Origin: Marinococcus halotolerans DSM 16375
GTDB taxonomy: Bacteria; Bacillota; Bacilli; Bacillales; Marinococcaceae
Direction: 5' to 3'
Length of the DNA stretch: 64,000 bases
Assembly: GCF_000420725.1 (NCBI RefSeq)
Contig: NZ_ATVM01000014.1
Location: forward strand, 25,071-89,070
Shown: piece by piece, positions 33,893 through 44,700 of the stretch
How the letters are laid out: each line of letters starts with the position of its first letter
Numbering within the stretch: the stretch's first letter is position 1
The notes under the pieces: model-generated
Seen by the model: the letters and a program-made list of their open reading frames with translations, nothing else
Told to the model about the DNA's origin: nothing
Databases searched by the model: none
Position numbers and translations under genes: made by a program

Positions 33893-35548
33893 CTATGAGC
33901 TGCTGCCTTCGGCAAATTCGCGGAGCCGCTTTAGGTGAATCGGGGCATCCATCTGGTCATCAACGTTCATTTCAATAAAATGAAGTGTATCTTTCCGGTC
34001 GAGATGGGCAACAGCCTCCTCAAATTCAGTGGAAGAGGAAACGCTCCTCGTCTCGGCGTCCGGATAAAAGCTTTTGACGAGCTGAATATAGTCCCAGCGC
34101 GGGATGTCGTTGTAGCGGGCATGTGTATTTTCTGTATTTAAATAACGTTCTACAGTGTAGCCGTCATTGTTTAAAAAGAAAATCACCGGCTTAAGATTCT
34201 GTTCGGCCATTGCGCTCAGCTCCTGGGCGGTCAGCTGAAAAGACCCGTCTCCAATAAATAAAAGCACGCGCCGCTCCGGGGCTGCAAGCTGGGCCCCAAA
34301 GGCTGCCGGCAGGGCGTACCCGATGCTCTGCCACGAGCCCTGGGAAATAAACAGTGTATTCTCCGGAAGACGTACATGCGGCAGACCGTAGGAAAAGGTG
34401 CCGGTTTCAACGACAACGATATCCTCGGGGCGGAGCATCTTTTGGATAATAGGATAGTACGTTTCTGCCAGCAGCCGTTCGGAATAGTTTTCAGACGGAA
34501 AATCATAGAAGGACGGAAAATATTCCGGCCCTTCAAATGTACGGCATTCCATTAGAGTAAGAGCATCAATTACTTCCCCAACCACTGTATTATAACGAGC
34601 TTTGTTTTGGACGGAAACACTCTGCGGCTGAATATCAATTCGCTTCTCCGCGGGCAGATCGGCGGTGAATTTCGCCATATTAAAGTCGGATTCAAGCAGG
34701 CCGGCAGTAATAATTAAATCGGCGCTTTCTACATAATCGCGCACCTGCTGGCTGCCAAAGGCACCGCCGTATATGCCGATATACAGCGGGTGCTGTTCAT
34801 TAAATCCGCTTTTTCCCTGCATCATCTGGGCTGTCGGAATGTTTAAGTGCTCTGCGAGCTGCAAGATGCTGTTCTCCATATGGTAGCGGGACGTAAAAAT
34901 ATCCACCAGCAGCACTGCTTTTTCTGCCTGATCAATTGTTTCTTTCATCAGCTGGGCGGTTTCCTGGACGACGAGCTCGTCGCTCATATAGGAAAGCTCC
35001 TGCTGCACCCCCGGCATTTCAATGGAGGTGGCTGCCACATCCTGGGGAACATCAATATAGACTGGTTTTCGTTCACGGACAGCGGAAGCGATAGCCTTCG
35101 GAATTTCTTCGGTGGCGTTTTCTGCGGTGATTTTCACCGCATAGCTCGTGATTTCCTTGTGCATGCGGAGAAATACCGAGTAGTCGCCATCCATCAGGGT
35201 ATGATGGGCTTTAACGCCATTTTCCTGCATGGAAGAGGCCGGTGATCCGACAATTTGGATTAACGGTATGTGTTCACTGTAGGCACCGGCGACAGCGTTT
35301 GAAGCGCTCAATTCCCCGACGCCAAACGTGGTGATCATAGCGCTGAGCCCTTTAACATGTGCGTATCCATCAGCGGCGTAGCCGGCATTCAGCTCATTCC
35401 GGTTATCGACAAAGCGTATGCCGCTGTAGCTTTCAAGTTCATCGAGCAGGGCGAAATTATAGTCGCCCGGTACGCCGAATATTTCTGTAATGCCTTCTTT
35501 TTCAAGGCAGTCGTATAAAAAAGAACTGACTGTTTGTTGTGCTGCCAT
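33893..35548 (-). CDS. ThDP-dependent 2-keto acid decarboxylase (pyruvate/indolepyruvate type)
   Basis: 551 residues from the ATG at 35548, preceded by AGGAGG; the open frame upstream lacks a ribosome site. ThDP-enzyme parts are clear: the activating Glu in NRNELNAGYAADGYA (about residue 50), the HH pair in KAHHTLMDGDYSVF typical of pyruvate/indolepyruvate decarboxylases, and the cofactor motif GDGSFQLTAQELSAM...NNDGYT near 430-460. It releases CO2 from a 2-keto acid to give an aldehyde. Substrate may be pyruvate, indolepyruvate or a branched-chain keto acid; no alcohol or aldehyde dehydrogenase gene is adjacent. Confidence 0.88.
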   Translation of the reverse strand: MAAQQTVSSFLYDCLEKEGITEIFGVPGDYNFALLDELESYSGIRFVDNRNELNAGYAADGYAHVKGLSAMITTFGVGELSASNAVAGAYSEHIPLIQIVGSPASSMQENGVKAHHTLMDGDYSVFLRMHKEITSYAVKITAENATEEIPKAIASAVRERKPVYIDVPQDVAATSIEMPGVQQELSYMSDELVVQETAQLMKETIDQAEKAVLLVDIFTSRYHMENSILQLAEHLNIPTAQMMQGKSGFNEQHPLYIGIYGGAFGSQQVRDYVESADLIITAGLLESDFNMAKFTADLPAEKRIDIQPQSVSVQNKARYNTVVGEVIDALTLMECRTFEGPEYFPSFYDFPSENYSERLLAETYYPIIQKMLRPEDIVVVETGTFSYGLPHVRLPENTLFISQGSWQSIGYALPAAFGAQLAAPERRVLLFIGDGSFQLTAQELSAMAEQNLKPVIFFLNNDGYTVERYLNTENTHARYNDIPRWDYIQLVKSFYPDAETRSVSSSTEFEEAVAHLDRKDTLHFIEMNVDDQMDAPIHLKRLREFAEGSSS

Positions 35549-35660
35549 AATGTACCTCCTGAACTGGATAATAGTAGGCTGTTCCCGTATCAGCAGGAAT
35601 TTAGACATAAACCAGGAGGGTAATTACCTGCAGCAGTAAATAAATACAAAAGAACCGTTT

Positions 35661-36401
35661 TTACAATGTGGTAATAATCGGGCCGTCCTTAGTGAGAATA
35701 ATTGTATGCTCGTACTGAGTTACGTAGCTGTCATCAGTCAAAAGGGTCCATCCGTCGTCAGACTGGAAGACCTCCTCTTCAGATGTAGAGATAAACGGCT
35801 CAAAGGCAATAACCGTGCCATCCTTTAAAATTTCATCGTCCCAGCGGGAGAAATAGCTGAAAATATGCTCTGGCGGCTCATGAATCGAGCGTCCAATACC
35901 GTGGCCGGTAAGATTTTTGATAACAGTAAAGCCGTGCTGTTTTGCCACGTTATGCACAGCTTTTCCGAGAGCACTTTTTTTCGACCCCGGCTTTGCCTTC
36001 TCAAGTCCGGCGTCAAACGCTTCTTTAGCAGCTTCGCATAGTTTCTGTAAAACGGGGTCGGCTTTACCGACCACAAAAGAAACCCCGGTATCGGCAAAAT
36101 AACCATTTTTCGAACCGGAAACATCAATATTGACCAGGTCGCCTTCCTGAATGGTCCGTTCGCCCGGAATTCCGTGAGCTACTTCCTCATTAATGCTGAT
36201 GCACGTCTGCCCGGGAAAATCGTATACGCCCTTTGGTGCAGACTGAGCTCCTGATTGGTTGAAAAGCTCTTCTGCCATGTCATCAAGTTCTTTTGTAGTG
36301 ATCCCCGGTTCAGCCGCATGGACTAATTTGTCGCGAATCGCTCCGCAAATTTCACCAATTTCCCGTAATCCCTGAAAATCCTCTTCTGTTTTTGCAATCA
36401 T
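35661..36401 (-). CDS. map: Methionine aminopeptidase, type I
   Basis: 246 residues, type I without extra N-terminal domain. Metal-binding residues lie in NIDVSGSKNGYFADTG (two Asp), NLTGHGIGRSIHEPP (His) and the C-terminal AFEPFI and QYEHT (Glu). It removes the initiator Met from new proteins. The main map of Bacillus lies in the ribosomal secY-adk-map cluster; this isolated gene is more like the second copy (yflG/mapB type). Convergence or operon partners: none, about 110 bases from the decarboxylase start. Confidence 0.9.
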   Translation of the reverse strand: MIAKTEEDFQGLREIGEICGAIRDKLVHAAEPGITTKELDDMAEELFNQSGAQSAPKGVYDFPGQTCISINEEVAHGIPGERTIQEGDLVNIDVSGSKNGYFADTGVSFVVGKADPVLQKLCEAAKEAFDAGLEKAKPGSKKSALGKAVHNVAKQHGFTVIKNLTGHGIGRSIHEPPEHIFSYFSRWDDEILKDGTVIAFEPFISTSEEEVFQSDDGWTLLTDDSYVTQYEHTIILTKDGPIITTL

Positions 36402-36568
36402 TGTGTATCCTCACTTTTTAAACAGTTTATGTTAATCATTTCATTTAGATTCTATCATAAAAAATTTAAGGGGAGCTGCCTGGGCGATGAAAAAATCCTC
36501 ATTATGAAAGTGGCAGCAAAAACTGAATATAAGCCAGGTGATTTATCATTTAAAGAAGACAAATCGAT

Positions 36569-36594
36569 ATGGTAATGTTAAACACAATTACCAT
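36569..36594. promoter_or_regulatory. 8-bp inverted repeat upstream of the lipoprotein gene
   Basis: ATGGTAAT (36569-36576) and ATTACCAT (36587-36594), spaced by 10, lie 53 bases before the ATG. It could be an operator or a leader hairpin. Confidence 0.35.
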
Positions 36595-36646
36595 ACATTA
36601 GATCGTAGAAAGCATTAAAAAAGTTAGTACAAAGGGGTTACATTAC

Positions 36647-37471
36647 ATGAAGAAGCAATTAGTGGCAGTTGGATTGTCATCCATTTTAGCATTGTCCGCT
36701 TGTGGAACACCGGAAGAAGCTGGCAGCGATTCAAGCGAAAACAATGAGAAGGAAACACAGGCGTCTTCAAACGATTCTTCCAGTAACGCAGAAGGGAAAA
36801 CGCCGGAAACGGATTCTGAAGAAACGTCAGATCGTTATGAAAAGTTACACAAGACTATGACCACGTTCAGCCTTCCCGAAAAGGGGCGTTTAAGTAACGA
36901 AGAAGCAGAATTACGGTTTGGGGAAATTTTGCGACCTGAAGATGGTTATGAAGATGTAATTGTTTATGATAATTCGATGATTTTTTATAAAGATACGAAA
37001 GAAACTTATACTTATTCCTGGATTAATTACGATACATTATCGCAGGAGGATAAGCCTGAACCGTATGGAACACAAGCGTTAGGGGCATTAAAATATAGAA
37101 TTAACCATACTATTTCAATTTACCCTTCTATATTCGAAGAAAACGGCGGTACGCCTTTGAAAGATTTAGACGAATATGAAGGCGTTAAAAAATCTCAAAT
37201 TGAATCAGGGGAACTTTTAGAAGAAGGAGAAGGGAATAATCCAACAGGTTATGAAGCTATTGAAGAAGGTTCACGTAATTCTTTAAGCGAACTTTATCAG
37301 CTTGAACCTTACATTGAACAATTCGACGCTGTTCACGACTGGACGACAGAAACGATCTATTACTTTGAAGAAGCTGGATCGTATGACGAAGACGAATGGA
37401 AAGAAGCGTATGAGTATTATAAGAAAGGCGTCGATAATATTGACGAAATGGAAAGAGCCATTAACGAATAA
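36647..37471 (+). CDS. Putative lipoprotein, unknown function
   Basis: 274 residues. Signal peptide with lipobox LSACG (Cys19), then an acidic Ser/Asn/Glu-rich region (about 20-65) and a mixed domain with many Tyr, Glu and Asp (YEDVIVYDNSMIFYKDTKETYTY and similar). I recognise no family. The gene is clearly more AT-rich than its neighbours: one row (36961-37020) has 14 G/C in 60 and codons end mostly in A or T, which suggests later acquisition. AAAGGGG before the ATG. Transcribed alone. Confidence 0.7.
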   Translation: MKKQLVAVGLSSILALSACGTPEEAGSDSSENNEKETQASSNDSSSNAEGKTPETDSEETSDRYEKLHKTMTTFSLPEKGRLSNEEAELRFGEILRPEDGYEDVIVYDNSMIFYKDTKETYTYSWINYDTLSQEDKPEPYGTQALGALKYRINHTISIYPSIFEENGGTPLKDLDEYEGVKKSQIESGELLEEGEGNNPTGYEAIEEGSRNSLSELYQLEPYIEQFDAVHDWTTETIYYFEEAGSYDEDEWKEAYEYYKKGVDNIDEMERAINE

Positions 37472-37611
37472 ACCTTTATGTCCTTCCTATTTGGTTCAGG
37501 AAATATAATGTTTATTGATTACTTCGTTGGACCGTATGCGATAAAAACGTTGTCCTTGTTTGGGCGGCTTCTTTTTCGTGAATAAATACTAGTAAGAAAG
37601 GACGTGATTGG

Positions 37612-39633
37612 TTGAACCGTCTACAATACGAAAAATCGCCCTATCTCCAGCAGCATAAAAACAACCCGGTGGACTGGTATCCTTGGGGTAAAGAGGCTTT
37701 TGAGAAAGCAGAAGCAGAGAACAAACCACTAATGGTGTCTATTGGGTATTCAACTTGTCATTGGTGCCATGTGATGGAACAGGAGAGCTTTGAAAATGCA
37801 GAAGTGGCTGCGATATTAAATGAAAAATTTATACCAGTGAAAGTAGACCGGGAGGAGCGCCCGGATGTGGATGCCATCTATATGTCAGCATGCCAGGCTA
37901 TGAACGGTCACGGCGGGTGGCCGCTGAACGTGTTCATTACACCGGATCAGAAGCCTTTCTATGCGGCTACCTATATCCCGAGAAATCAGATGGGCAGTAT
38001 GCCGGGGATTATGGACGTCCTGAGTCAGCTTTCAGATATTTACCGTGACGATCCCGAGCGGGTGGCGCAGGTGGGAAATGATATTTCCAAAGCACTCGAG
38101 CCGCGGGCTGTGGAAACGAGACAGCTGAATATTAACAACGTGCATACAGCGTTCCGGGCCTTTACACAGCAGTTTGATTCCTCCTACGGCGGATTCGGCT
38201 CTGCCCCGAAATTTCCAAGCCCGCATATCGTGATGTATCTGCTGCATTACTATCATCAGTTTGAAAGCGAGGGTGCGCTGTACATGGCCACCTCCACGCT
38301 CGATGCGATGGCTTCTGGAGGCATCAGAGACCATATTGGCGGTGGTTTTTCCCGTTACGCGACAGATCAGGCGTGGCTGGTTCCCCATTTTGAAAAAATG
38401 CTGTACGATAACGCGCTGCTTCTGATGGCTTATACGGAGGCCTACCAGCTGACAGGCGAAACGAGATATAAAGAAGTGGTGGAGGAAATTATTGAGTACG
38501 TCCACCGGGACCTTACGCATGAAGAAGGGGCGTTTTTTTGCGGAGAAGATGCTGACAGCGAAGGGGAAGAGGGCAAATTTTACGTCTGGACCCCGGAAGA
38601 GATTGAAGACGTGCTCGGGGAGGAGCGCGGCGAACAGTTTGCGATTGAGTATGGTATCGACCCCGCCGGAAACTTTGAAGGAAAAAGCATTCCCAACCGG
38701 ATCAACCGTCCGACTGCAGGATGGAGCGATGCCGAACGCCGTAAGGCGCTGCGCGCCTTATATGAACATCGGGAAAAGCGGGTTCGCCCGTTCCGGGATG
38801 AAAAAATACTTACGTCCTGGAATGGCTGGATGATTGCCTCGATGGCTAAAGCAGGACGGGTGTTCCAGGAAGAAAAATGGACGAAGCTTGCTGAGGAGGC
38901 GTACCGTTTTATTGAAACCCGGCTTCAGGATCAAAACGGCCGGTTCAAAGCCCGCTGGAAGGATGGCGACGTGCAGTATGATGCGTACGTGGATGATTAC
39001 GCCAATATGATCTGGGCCAGCACCGAGCTTTACGCCTCGACGTGGAAGCCGGAGTATATTGAAAATGCATCTGCCTGGGCAGAAACGATGATTAGCTACT
39101 ACTACGACCAAGAGAACGGCGGGTTCTTTCTGACAGCATCCGACGGGGAACCCCTTTTGTTCCGGCCGAAGGAAGCGTTTGACGGAGCCGCTCCTTCCGG
39201 CAACAGTGTAGCTGCGGTACAGCTGATGAGGCTCGCCCGTCTTGCCGGCAACATGGAATTTGAACGAACGGCTGAAAAAACGTGGGAAGCTTTTTCGGCT
39301 TCAATCGAACAGGCGCCGACTGCCTTTGGGCATCTTATGCAGGGGCTGGTGCTTTTTCACAGAGACAGAAAGGAAGTAGTTATCCGTCCTGCCCAGGATG
39401 ATGAAGCGTTTCGGGTAAAAACCTACATTCAGCGCGCATTTCATCCCGAAGTGACGAGCCTGGTCGCCGAAGAGAACACTGATCTCAGCCGGGCGGCCCC
39501 GTTTGCAGAGGATTATCCGGTGCAAAACGGAAAGACCACTATCTATGTCTGCCGGGACTTTTCCTGCCATGCGCCTGTGCACAGTACGGAAAGCATGAAA
39601 TATTTATTTGGCGCCGGGCAGGACAACCAATGA
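37612..39633 (+). CDS. YyaL-like protein: thioredoxin domain (DUF255) plus glycosidase-like fold
   Basis: 673 residues from a TTG after AAAGGACG. The N-terminal domain (about 1-165) starts [21 protein letters not shown] and has the thioredoxin-like STCHWCHVM motif (CxxC near residue 48). The rest is an alpha/alpha-barrel region like N-acylglucosamine epimerases, with [11 protein letters not shown] and a TSWNGWM motif. The family spans bacteria to human SPATA20, and its activity is not firmly known. The stop overlaps the next ATG (ATGA), so the two are coupled. Confidence 0.9.
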   Translation: MNRLQYEKSPYLQQHKNNPVDWYPWGKEAFEKAEAENKPLMVSIGYSTCHWCHVMEQESFENAEVAAILNEKFIPVKVDREERPDVDAIYMSACQAMNGHGGWPLNVFITPDQKPFYAATYIPRNQMGSMPGIMDVLSQLSDIYRDDPERVAQVGNDISKALEPRAVETRQLNINNVHTAFRAFTQQFDSSYGGFGSAPKFPSPHIVMYLLHYYHQFESEGALYMATSTLDAMASGGIRDHIGGGFSRYATDQAWLVPHFEKMLYDNALLLMAYTEAYQLTGETRYKEVVEEIIEYVHRDLTHEEGAFFCGEDADSEGEEGKFYVWTPEEIEDVLGEERGEQFAIEYGIDPAGNFEGKSIPNRINRPTAGWSDAERRKALRALYEHREKRVRPFRDEKILTSWNGWMIASMAKAGRVFQEEKWTKLAEEAYRFIETRLQDQNGRFKARWKDGDVQYDAYVDDYANMIWASTELYASTWKPEYIENASAWAETMISYYYDQENGGFFLTASDGEPLLFRPKEAFDGAAPSGNSVAAVQLMRLARLAGNMEFERTAEKTWEAFSASIEQAPTAFGHLMQGLVLFHRDRKEVVIRPAQDDEAFRVKTYIQRAFHPEVTSLVAEENTDLSRAAPFAEDYPVQNGKTTIYVCRDFSCHAPVHSTESMKYLFGAGQDNQ

Positions 39634-40229
39634 CTATTATTACGGTGGAAGCAGAAAACAATGCGTGGATACCGGATATGTCCGAACGGCTTAAGCGTTA
39701 TTTTCCCGAAGCCAGGCTGATCGAGCGACTTGCGGAAATTCCTGAGGATCCGTGGGAGTGGGTCGAAGCTGAACGACAGCGGAACCGGGAGGCGAAGCAG
39801 TGGGAAGAGGAAGGCGAGCCGGTAATCGTGGAAGGAGATGTGCTTGCCCCGTTTATGAAGGCCTGGATGCACTATTTCCGTAAGCCGTGGCCGGAGCTGT
39901 ACGAGCTCGATGATTACTACCGCAAGCGTCTGCAGGACTTTCGGCTCCATCTGTCCCAGCGATATGTATTCCTCCAGCAGGAGGAAAAGAAAAAATGGCG
40001 GTGGCCGAAGCGGAAATCTCCGCTTGAAGAGGAGAAGGAAGCCAAATACCGGTACTATAACGGAATGAAATCGCATACGCCGGAGTTGATCGATCTGGTG
40101 GCATACGACTGGATGGGGGCATATCCCAAATACCTTGAGCAGCATTGGCCGGCAGATCATCCTAAACGGGAGTGGCCGATGCATCTGTATGAGTTTATGA
40201 TTTATTTTGCAGCGAATCAGCGGGCGTGA
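39630..40229 (+). CDS. Conserved-looking hypothetical protein coupled to the YyaL-like gene
   Basis: 199 residues, rich in Trp, Tyr, Arg and Glu ([29 protein letters not shown]), with no signal peptide or membrane helix, so cytosolic. No family is recognised. The ATG overlaps the previous stop by four bases, the best clue to a linked role. The coding sequence runs into the terminator hairpin at its 3' end. Confidence 0.7.
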   Translation: MTIITVEAENNAWIPDMSERLKRYFPEARLIERLAEIPEDPWEWVEAERQRNREAKQWEEEGEPVIVEGDVLAPFMKAWMHYFRKPWPELYELDDYYRKRLQDFRLHLSQRYVFLQQEEKKKWRWPKRKSPLEEEKEAKYRYYNGMKSHTPELIDLVAYDWMGAYPKYLEQHWPADHPKREWPMHLYEFMIYFAANQRA

Positions 40230-40251
40230 CACAAGTCGCTCCCGTTTTTTT
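40219..40251 (+). terminator. Terminator overlapping the end of the hypothetical gene
   Basis: An imperfect stem CGGGCGTGAC / GTCGCTCCCG with loop ACAA is followed by seven T. It includes the stop codon at 40227-40229. Confidence 0.7.
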
Positions 40252-40308
40252 ATCTTTATTTAAAGCGTGATATAATAGCATAAGTATGCAATGAAGGGTT
40301 CTGACAAC

Positions 40309-41046
40309 ATGAGTGCCATGGTGGAATTTATATTAATCGCGGTAATCATTTTTACCGGAAGCTTTATTCAGGGAGTCAGCGGCTTTGGTTTCGGGCTGTT
40401 CGTGATGAGCTTTGTGCCGTTTTTCTTTACGCTGCAGTTCAGCTCACTCCTCGTTATTTCGCTATCCGTGGTTACCGCACTGAGCATTATAGGCAAGGTG
40501 TATAAGCACATCCAGTGGGCCCAGCTCGGATATTTGCTGGCAGCTACCGCGGCAGGGAGGCTTGCAGCTTTTTTTATACTACATAACTTCGGGGAAATGG
40601 ACATTCTGAAAAAAGTGCTCGGCCTCGTGCTTCTCGGCATGGTCGTGTACACCTTTGCCCAAAAGCCGGAGAAAAAGCTGCGGCCGGTGCCAAAGGCGGT
40701 GCCGCTTACGCTTGGCTTCTGCGGTGGGCTGGTAGGAGGAGTGTTTGGCGTCGGCGGTCCTTTTTTTGTTGTTTATTTTTTATTAACAACAGCCAACAAG
40801 TATCATTACACAGCGAACCTGCAGATTACATTTCTAATCGGAGGTCTATTGACTGTCTTTGCCCACGCAGGCGCCGGCGACTTTTCGAGGGAGCTGCTGC
40901 TTTATATTCCTACAGGTGTTGCGTGCGTGCTGCTTGGCACAAGAATTGGTATCCGCTATTTCGAAAAGCTGCCGCAAAAGCACATTCGTACGCTCACGGC
41001 CGTCATTATTGGCGTAGCAGGCCTTAATATGCTGTTTTTTGCTTAA
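40309..41046 (+). CDS. TSUP-family (TauE/SafE) membrane transporter
   Basis: 245 residues from the ATG at 40309, preceded by GAAGGG. An earlier ATG at 40291 is only 15 bases after a TATAAT -10 (40271-40276), which leaves no room for a ribosome site. Seven to eight hydrophobic segments and the repeated glycine motifs SGFGFGLF (N-half) and GGLVGGVFGVGGPFF (C-half) identify the TSUP family, which exports sulfite, sulfonates or other anions. Substrate unknown. It precedes a TetR gene by 27 bases, so the two may share a transcript. Confidence 0.85.
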   Translation: MSAMVEFILIAVIIFTGSFIQGVSGFGFGLFVMSFVPFFFTLQFSSLLVISLSVVTALSIIGKVYKHIQWAQLGYLLAATAAGRLAAFFILHNFGEMDILKKVLGLVLLGMVVYTFAQKPEKKLRPVPKAVPLTLGFCGGLVGGVFGVGGPFFVVYFLLTTANKYHYTANLQITFLIGGLLTVFAHAGAGDFSRELLLYIPTGVACVLLGTRIGIRYFEKLPQKHIRTLTAVIIGVAGLNMLFFA

Positions 41047-41073
41047 AACTAAACTGAAAAGGAGGATTGCCTG

Positions 41074-41643
41074 ATGCCGAGGCAGCGAACAATTGACCGC
41101 AGAACGCTTTTTCAGGAAACCGAAAAGTTAATCATGGACGAAGGCTACCATTCGTTTCATTTCAAAGCCCTGTCGGAGCGCCTCGGGGTGGCGAGAAGCA
41201 CTATTTACAACTATTACGCTAAAAAGGAAGAATTAGTGACAGCCTACATGCTCGACAAGCTGGAGCAGGTATTTGCCCAGCTTGACGAAGCCGACCGGCA
41301 GACGAATTTTTCAGTACGGATGAAGGCCTATATCCGGGTGTGGGTACAGCAGGCATCGGTCCATCAGGCCTTTGACATTTTTCCGGTCATGGACCACCAT
41401 GCTTCGGCCCAGGTGGAAATTAACGTAGAACAGCTCCAGCAGTACCTGGGGCAGCTCGGGAGCCGGGCGTATACGCTGATCGAAGCCGGCAAAAGGGAAG
41501 GGGCCATCCGCGGGGACCTTCCGACGCATGGCATCACACGGATGCTTATGGTAGCCGTGCAGGCGCCGGATCCGTCTCTGAGTGAGGAGGAATGGGTGGA
41601 TACCATTTATAATATTTTTTTAAATGGTATCAAGCGCCCGTAA
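41074..41643 (+). CDS. TetR-family regulator, probable repressor of the RND gene
   Basis: 189 residues. The helix-turn-helix is FKALSERLGVARSTIYNYYAKKEEL at about 32-56; the remainder is helical. AAAGGAGG precedes the ATG. A perfect 20-bp palindrome lies between this gene and the RND transporter that follows, the natural operator. In B. subtilis the TetR protein YerO pairs with the RND exporter SwrC (YerP) in the same way, so this could be the counterpart. Confidence 0.87.
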   Translation: MPRQRTIDRRTLFQETEKLIMDEGYHSFHFKALSERLGVARSTIYNYYAKKEELVTAYMLDKLEQVFAQLDEADRQTNFSVRMKAYIRVWVQQASVHQAFDIFPVMDHHASAQVEINVEQLQQYLGQLGSRAYTLIEAGKREGAIRGDLPTHGITRMLMVAVQAPDPSLSEEEWVDTIYNIFLNGIKRP

Positions 41644-41658
41644 ATAATTTTTAAATTT

Positions 41659-41678
41659 AAATGACACTAGTGTCATTT
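41659..41678. promoter_or_regulatory. Perfect 20-bp palindrome before the RND exporter
   Basis: AAATGACACTAGTGTCATTT reads the same on both strands. It overlaps the likely -35 of a promoter whose -10 is TATACT (41694-41699). Candidate operator of the adjacent TetR protein. Confidence 0.75.
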
Positions 41679-41726
41679 TCATTCAAAACAAAGTATACTG
41701 GAGGTAATGATACTGGGGGGAGAAAC

Positions 41727-44700
41727 GTGAAAAAAATAATTGCAAAACCAAAGCTGATTTTATTGTTTATTGCGATGCTTGTCATCGTCGGTACGCTGTC
41801 TTTTTTCCAGCTGCCGCAAAAAGAAATTCCATCAACCAACCCACCGGTGGGACAGGTGACGACGGTGTACCCTGGTGCCTCGGCCGAAGAAGTGGAAACG
41901 ACGGTCACGAACCAGCTTGAAGAAGAAATTGATAACGAATCGGCCACAGCTTCGATTTCTTCGGTCTCCTCGCCCGGGCTGTCGTCCATCACTGTAGAGC
42001 TCGATGAGAACACGGAAAATCCGGAGCAAGTGTGGAACAGCCTCGAGCAGAGACTGTCGCAGGTGAGCACCTCGTTTCCGGATGATGCAGAAGAGCCGTC
42101 CATCAATAGTGAACTGAGCCAGCAGGGGCTCGCTATTTATCAGCTGACGGTAGAGGAAGAATCGGTGCCGGAGGCGGTACAGCTGATTGAGAGCTGGAAG
42201 CAGCGGTTCACCGGAATACCTGATATCGACAGCCTGGAAATCACTGGCGACGTGGAGCGTGAGCTGCAGGTCCGTCTCGACAGTGAAGCACTGGAAGAGG
42301 AGGGGCTGCAGTCCGGCCAGGTTATCGGGGCGCTTTCTTCCGCTTCGGAAGTCATTCCGCCCGGCGAATGGCAGCGGGACGGAGAGCTGTATCAGGTAGA
42401 GCTTGAAGCGCTTGAAAACGTGGAAGACTGGGAAAACATTGAAATAAGTTCGGGGCAGCAGAGCAATGGGGAAAGCACTGTGCTTGGCGATGTCGCAACC
42501 GTGGAAAACACATATGCTCCGATTGAAGAACAGGTAGAGTATAATCAGCAGTCGGCCCTGTCGGTCACATTCTTTCTCGCGGAAAATGCGAGCGTGCCAC
42601 AGGCACAAAGCAATTTAGATGAAGTGATAGCGGATTTTAAGCAGCAGCTGCCTGAAGGGATGGAGCTGACCCAGCTCTATACACAGGGCGATGTCGTGGA
42701 TGATTTATTTTCAAGTCTGGCCATCTCCTTTGTGGTGGCATTTGTATCGGTATTAATTGTATGCTCCATCGGTCTGCGGCTGCGGACAGCGCTGTCGGTA
42801 GCCATATCGATCCCGGCGGCGCTTGCAATCGGGATGATTCCTCTTCCATTTACCGATGTTGGCCTGAATCAAATTTCTTTAATTGCTTTTATCATCTCGC
42901 TCGGGATTCTTGTAGATGACGCAATTGTGGTAAATGACAACATTGACCGCCGGCTCCGGATGGGCGACAGCCCCGTTGAAGCAGCCGCCAACGGGGTGCG
43001 GGAAGTGCTTGTTTCCGTTATCGTGTCGACGCTTGCCGTCGTATTCACCTTCTTCCCGCTTTTATTTCTTCCGGGCGCGGCGGGTTCATTTATTCGTCCG
43101 CTGCCTGTTGTACTGATTACAGTATTGATTTCATCTACGCTGCTGGCGATCTTTTTTATCCCTATTTACCGGGGCATTGTAGAAACAAGAAGAAAAAAGA
43201 AGGACAAGCGCCCGTCGCCGGGATTTCTGGGGTCATTTCTTGACCGCTCAGCCAGGTGGTACAGCAAACGGGTGCTGACGCGTGTGGTGAAGCGGCCGGT
43301 TCTTGTGTCGCTTGCCGGCCTGATACTCGGAACCTCGGCATTTGCGCTCGTTCCTTACACCCCGCTCGAATTCTTCCCGGACACGGAGCGGGAGGAAGTA
43401 TTTATCGAAGCATCTGTACCGGAAAATACTCCGCTTGAAGAAACGGAAGCTGAGGCAGAGGAAGTCAGCAGCTGGCTTCAGGAACGAGAGGGCGTAACGT
43501 CGGTATCTTCATACGCAGGCACAGAAATTCCTACCGTATTTTCTGGGGGATCGGGAGGCGGCGCTGCCGGCCCGAATGATATGAATTTTCTCGTTTATGT
43601 AAATCCTGAAGAAATTCCGGCGAGAGAAGCAAGCGAAAGATGGCCGGGAGAGATCCGAAGCACCTTTGATAACGTGGAAGCTCAGGGGTCGATCGTCGAA
43701 TCCGGCCCTCCCGTAGGAGCCCCGATTGCAGTCGAGCTCTCCGGAGAAGAAACAGATGAACTGTTTTCTGCTGCGGCGGAGGTGGAAGCGTTGTTTGCAG
43801 AAACGGAAGGTGTGGACTTAGCGGTTTCAAATGCCAATCAGAACGTAAATCAGTGGCGGTTTGAGCAGGACAGGGAAGCCCGGGGAGGGACAGGTGTAAC
43901 CAATGAAGCCATAAGTACAGAGCTCCGTCTGCTCGGGGAAGGAGTGCCGTTTGGGCAGTGGAACGCAGAGAATGAAGTCGTACCGGTCCAAATAATGTAT
44001 GATAACGGCGAACAGGTCACTAACAGCGATCTGGACCAAATCGTTATGGCCAGAGACGAAGACGGAGAAGCAGTTACCTTAAATGACCTGGGTGAAGGTG
44101 CGGAGGAAGCGACGACTTCCGCTATTCCGCATGAAAACACAGAGCGGACCATTACGGTACGCGCCTATCCGGGAGACGCTTCCGAGGATGAGATTTTAGA
44201 AGCGGCCGGGGATTCTCTTGATTCCATTGAAAATGAATACGGCGGCGTCAACGTCCAGGTAGGGGGAGAAACGTCCGAACGAAACGATGTATTTATTGAT
44301 ATCGGACAGATCTTTATTGTAGTAGTGTTCCTGCTGCTCATATTGTTCGCGCTGCAGTTCTACTCGCTTCGTATTCCGTTTATTGTTTTGAGCGCGGTGT
44401 ATGTAGCCATCGCGGGAGTCATTCTCGGGCTGTTTTTAACCCAGACGGGACTCGGATTCATGTCGATGATGGGGGCAGTCAGTCTCGCCGGTATCGTCGT
44501 ACGAAACGCGGTCGTTATGATAGAATTTATGGAACAGCGCATAAGGAGCGGTGAAGGCGTAAGAGAAGCCGTCGTGGCAGCCGGGGAAGAACGGTTCCGG
44601 CCGATTCTTTTAACAAGTCTGACCTCCATTGCCGGCCTTCTTCCGATCGCTCTTGGGGACAATCCACTGTTTCAGCCGCTCGGAACAGCCATTGTGACAG

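Noticed and set aside
33328..36540. The 13-mer TATAAGCCAGGTG occurs at 33328-33340 and 36528-36540, each upstream of a gene.
   Set aside because: Exact 13-base repeats are expected by chance many times in 64 kb; no flanking similarity or promoter spacing supports a shared site.
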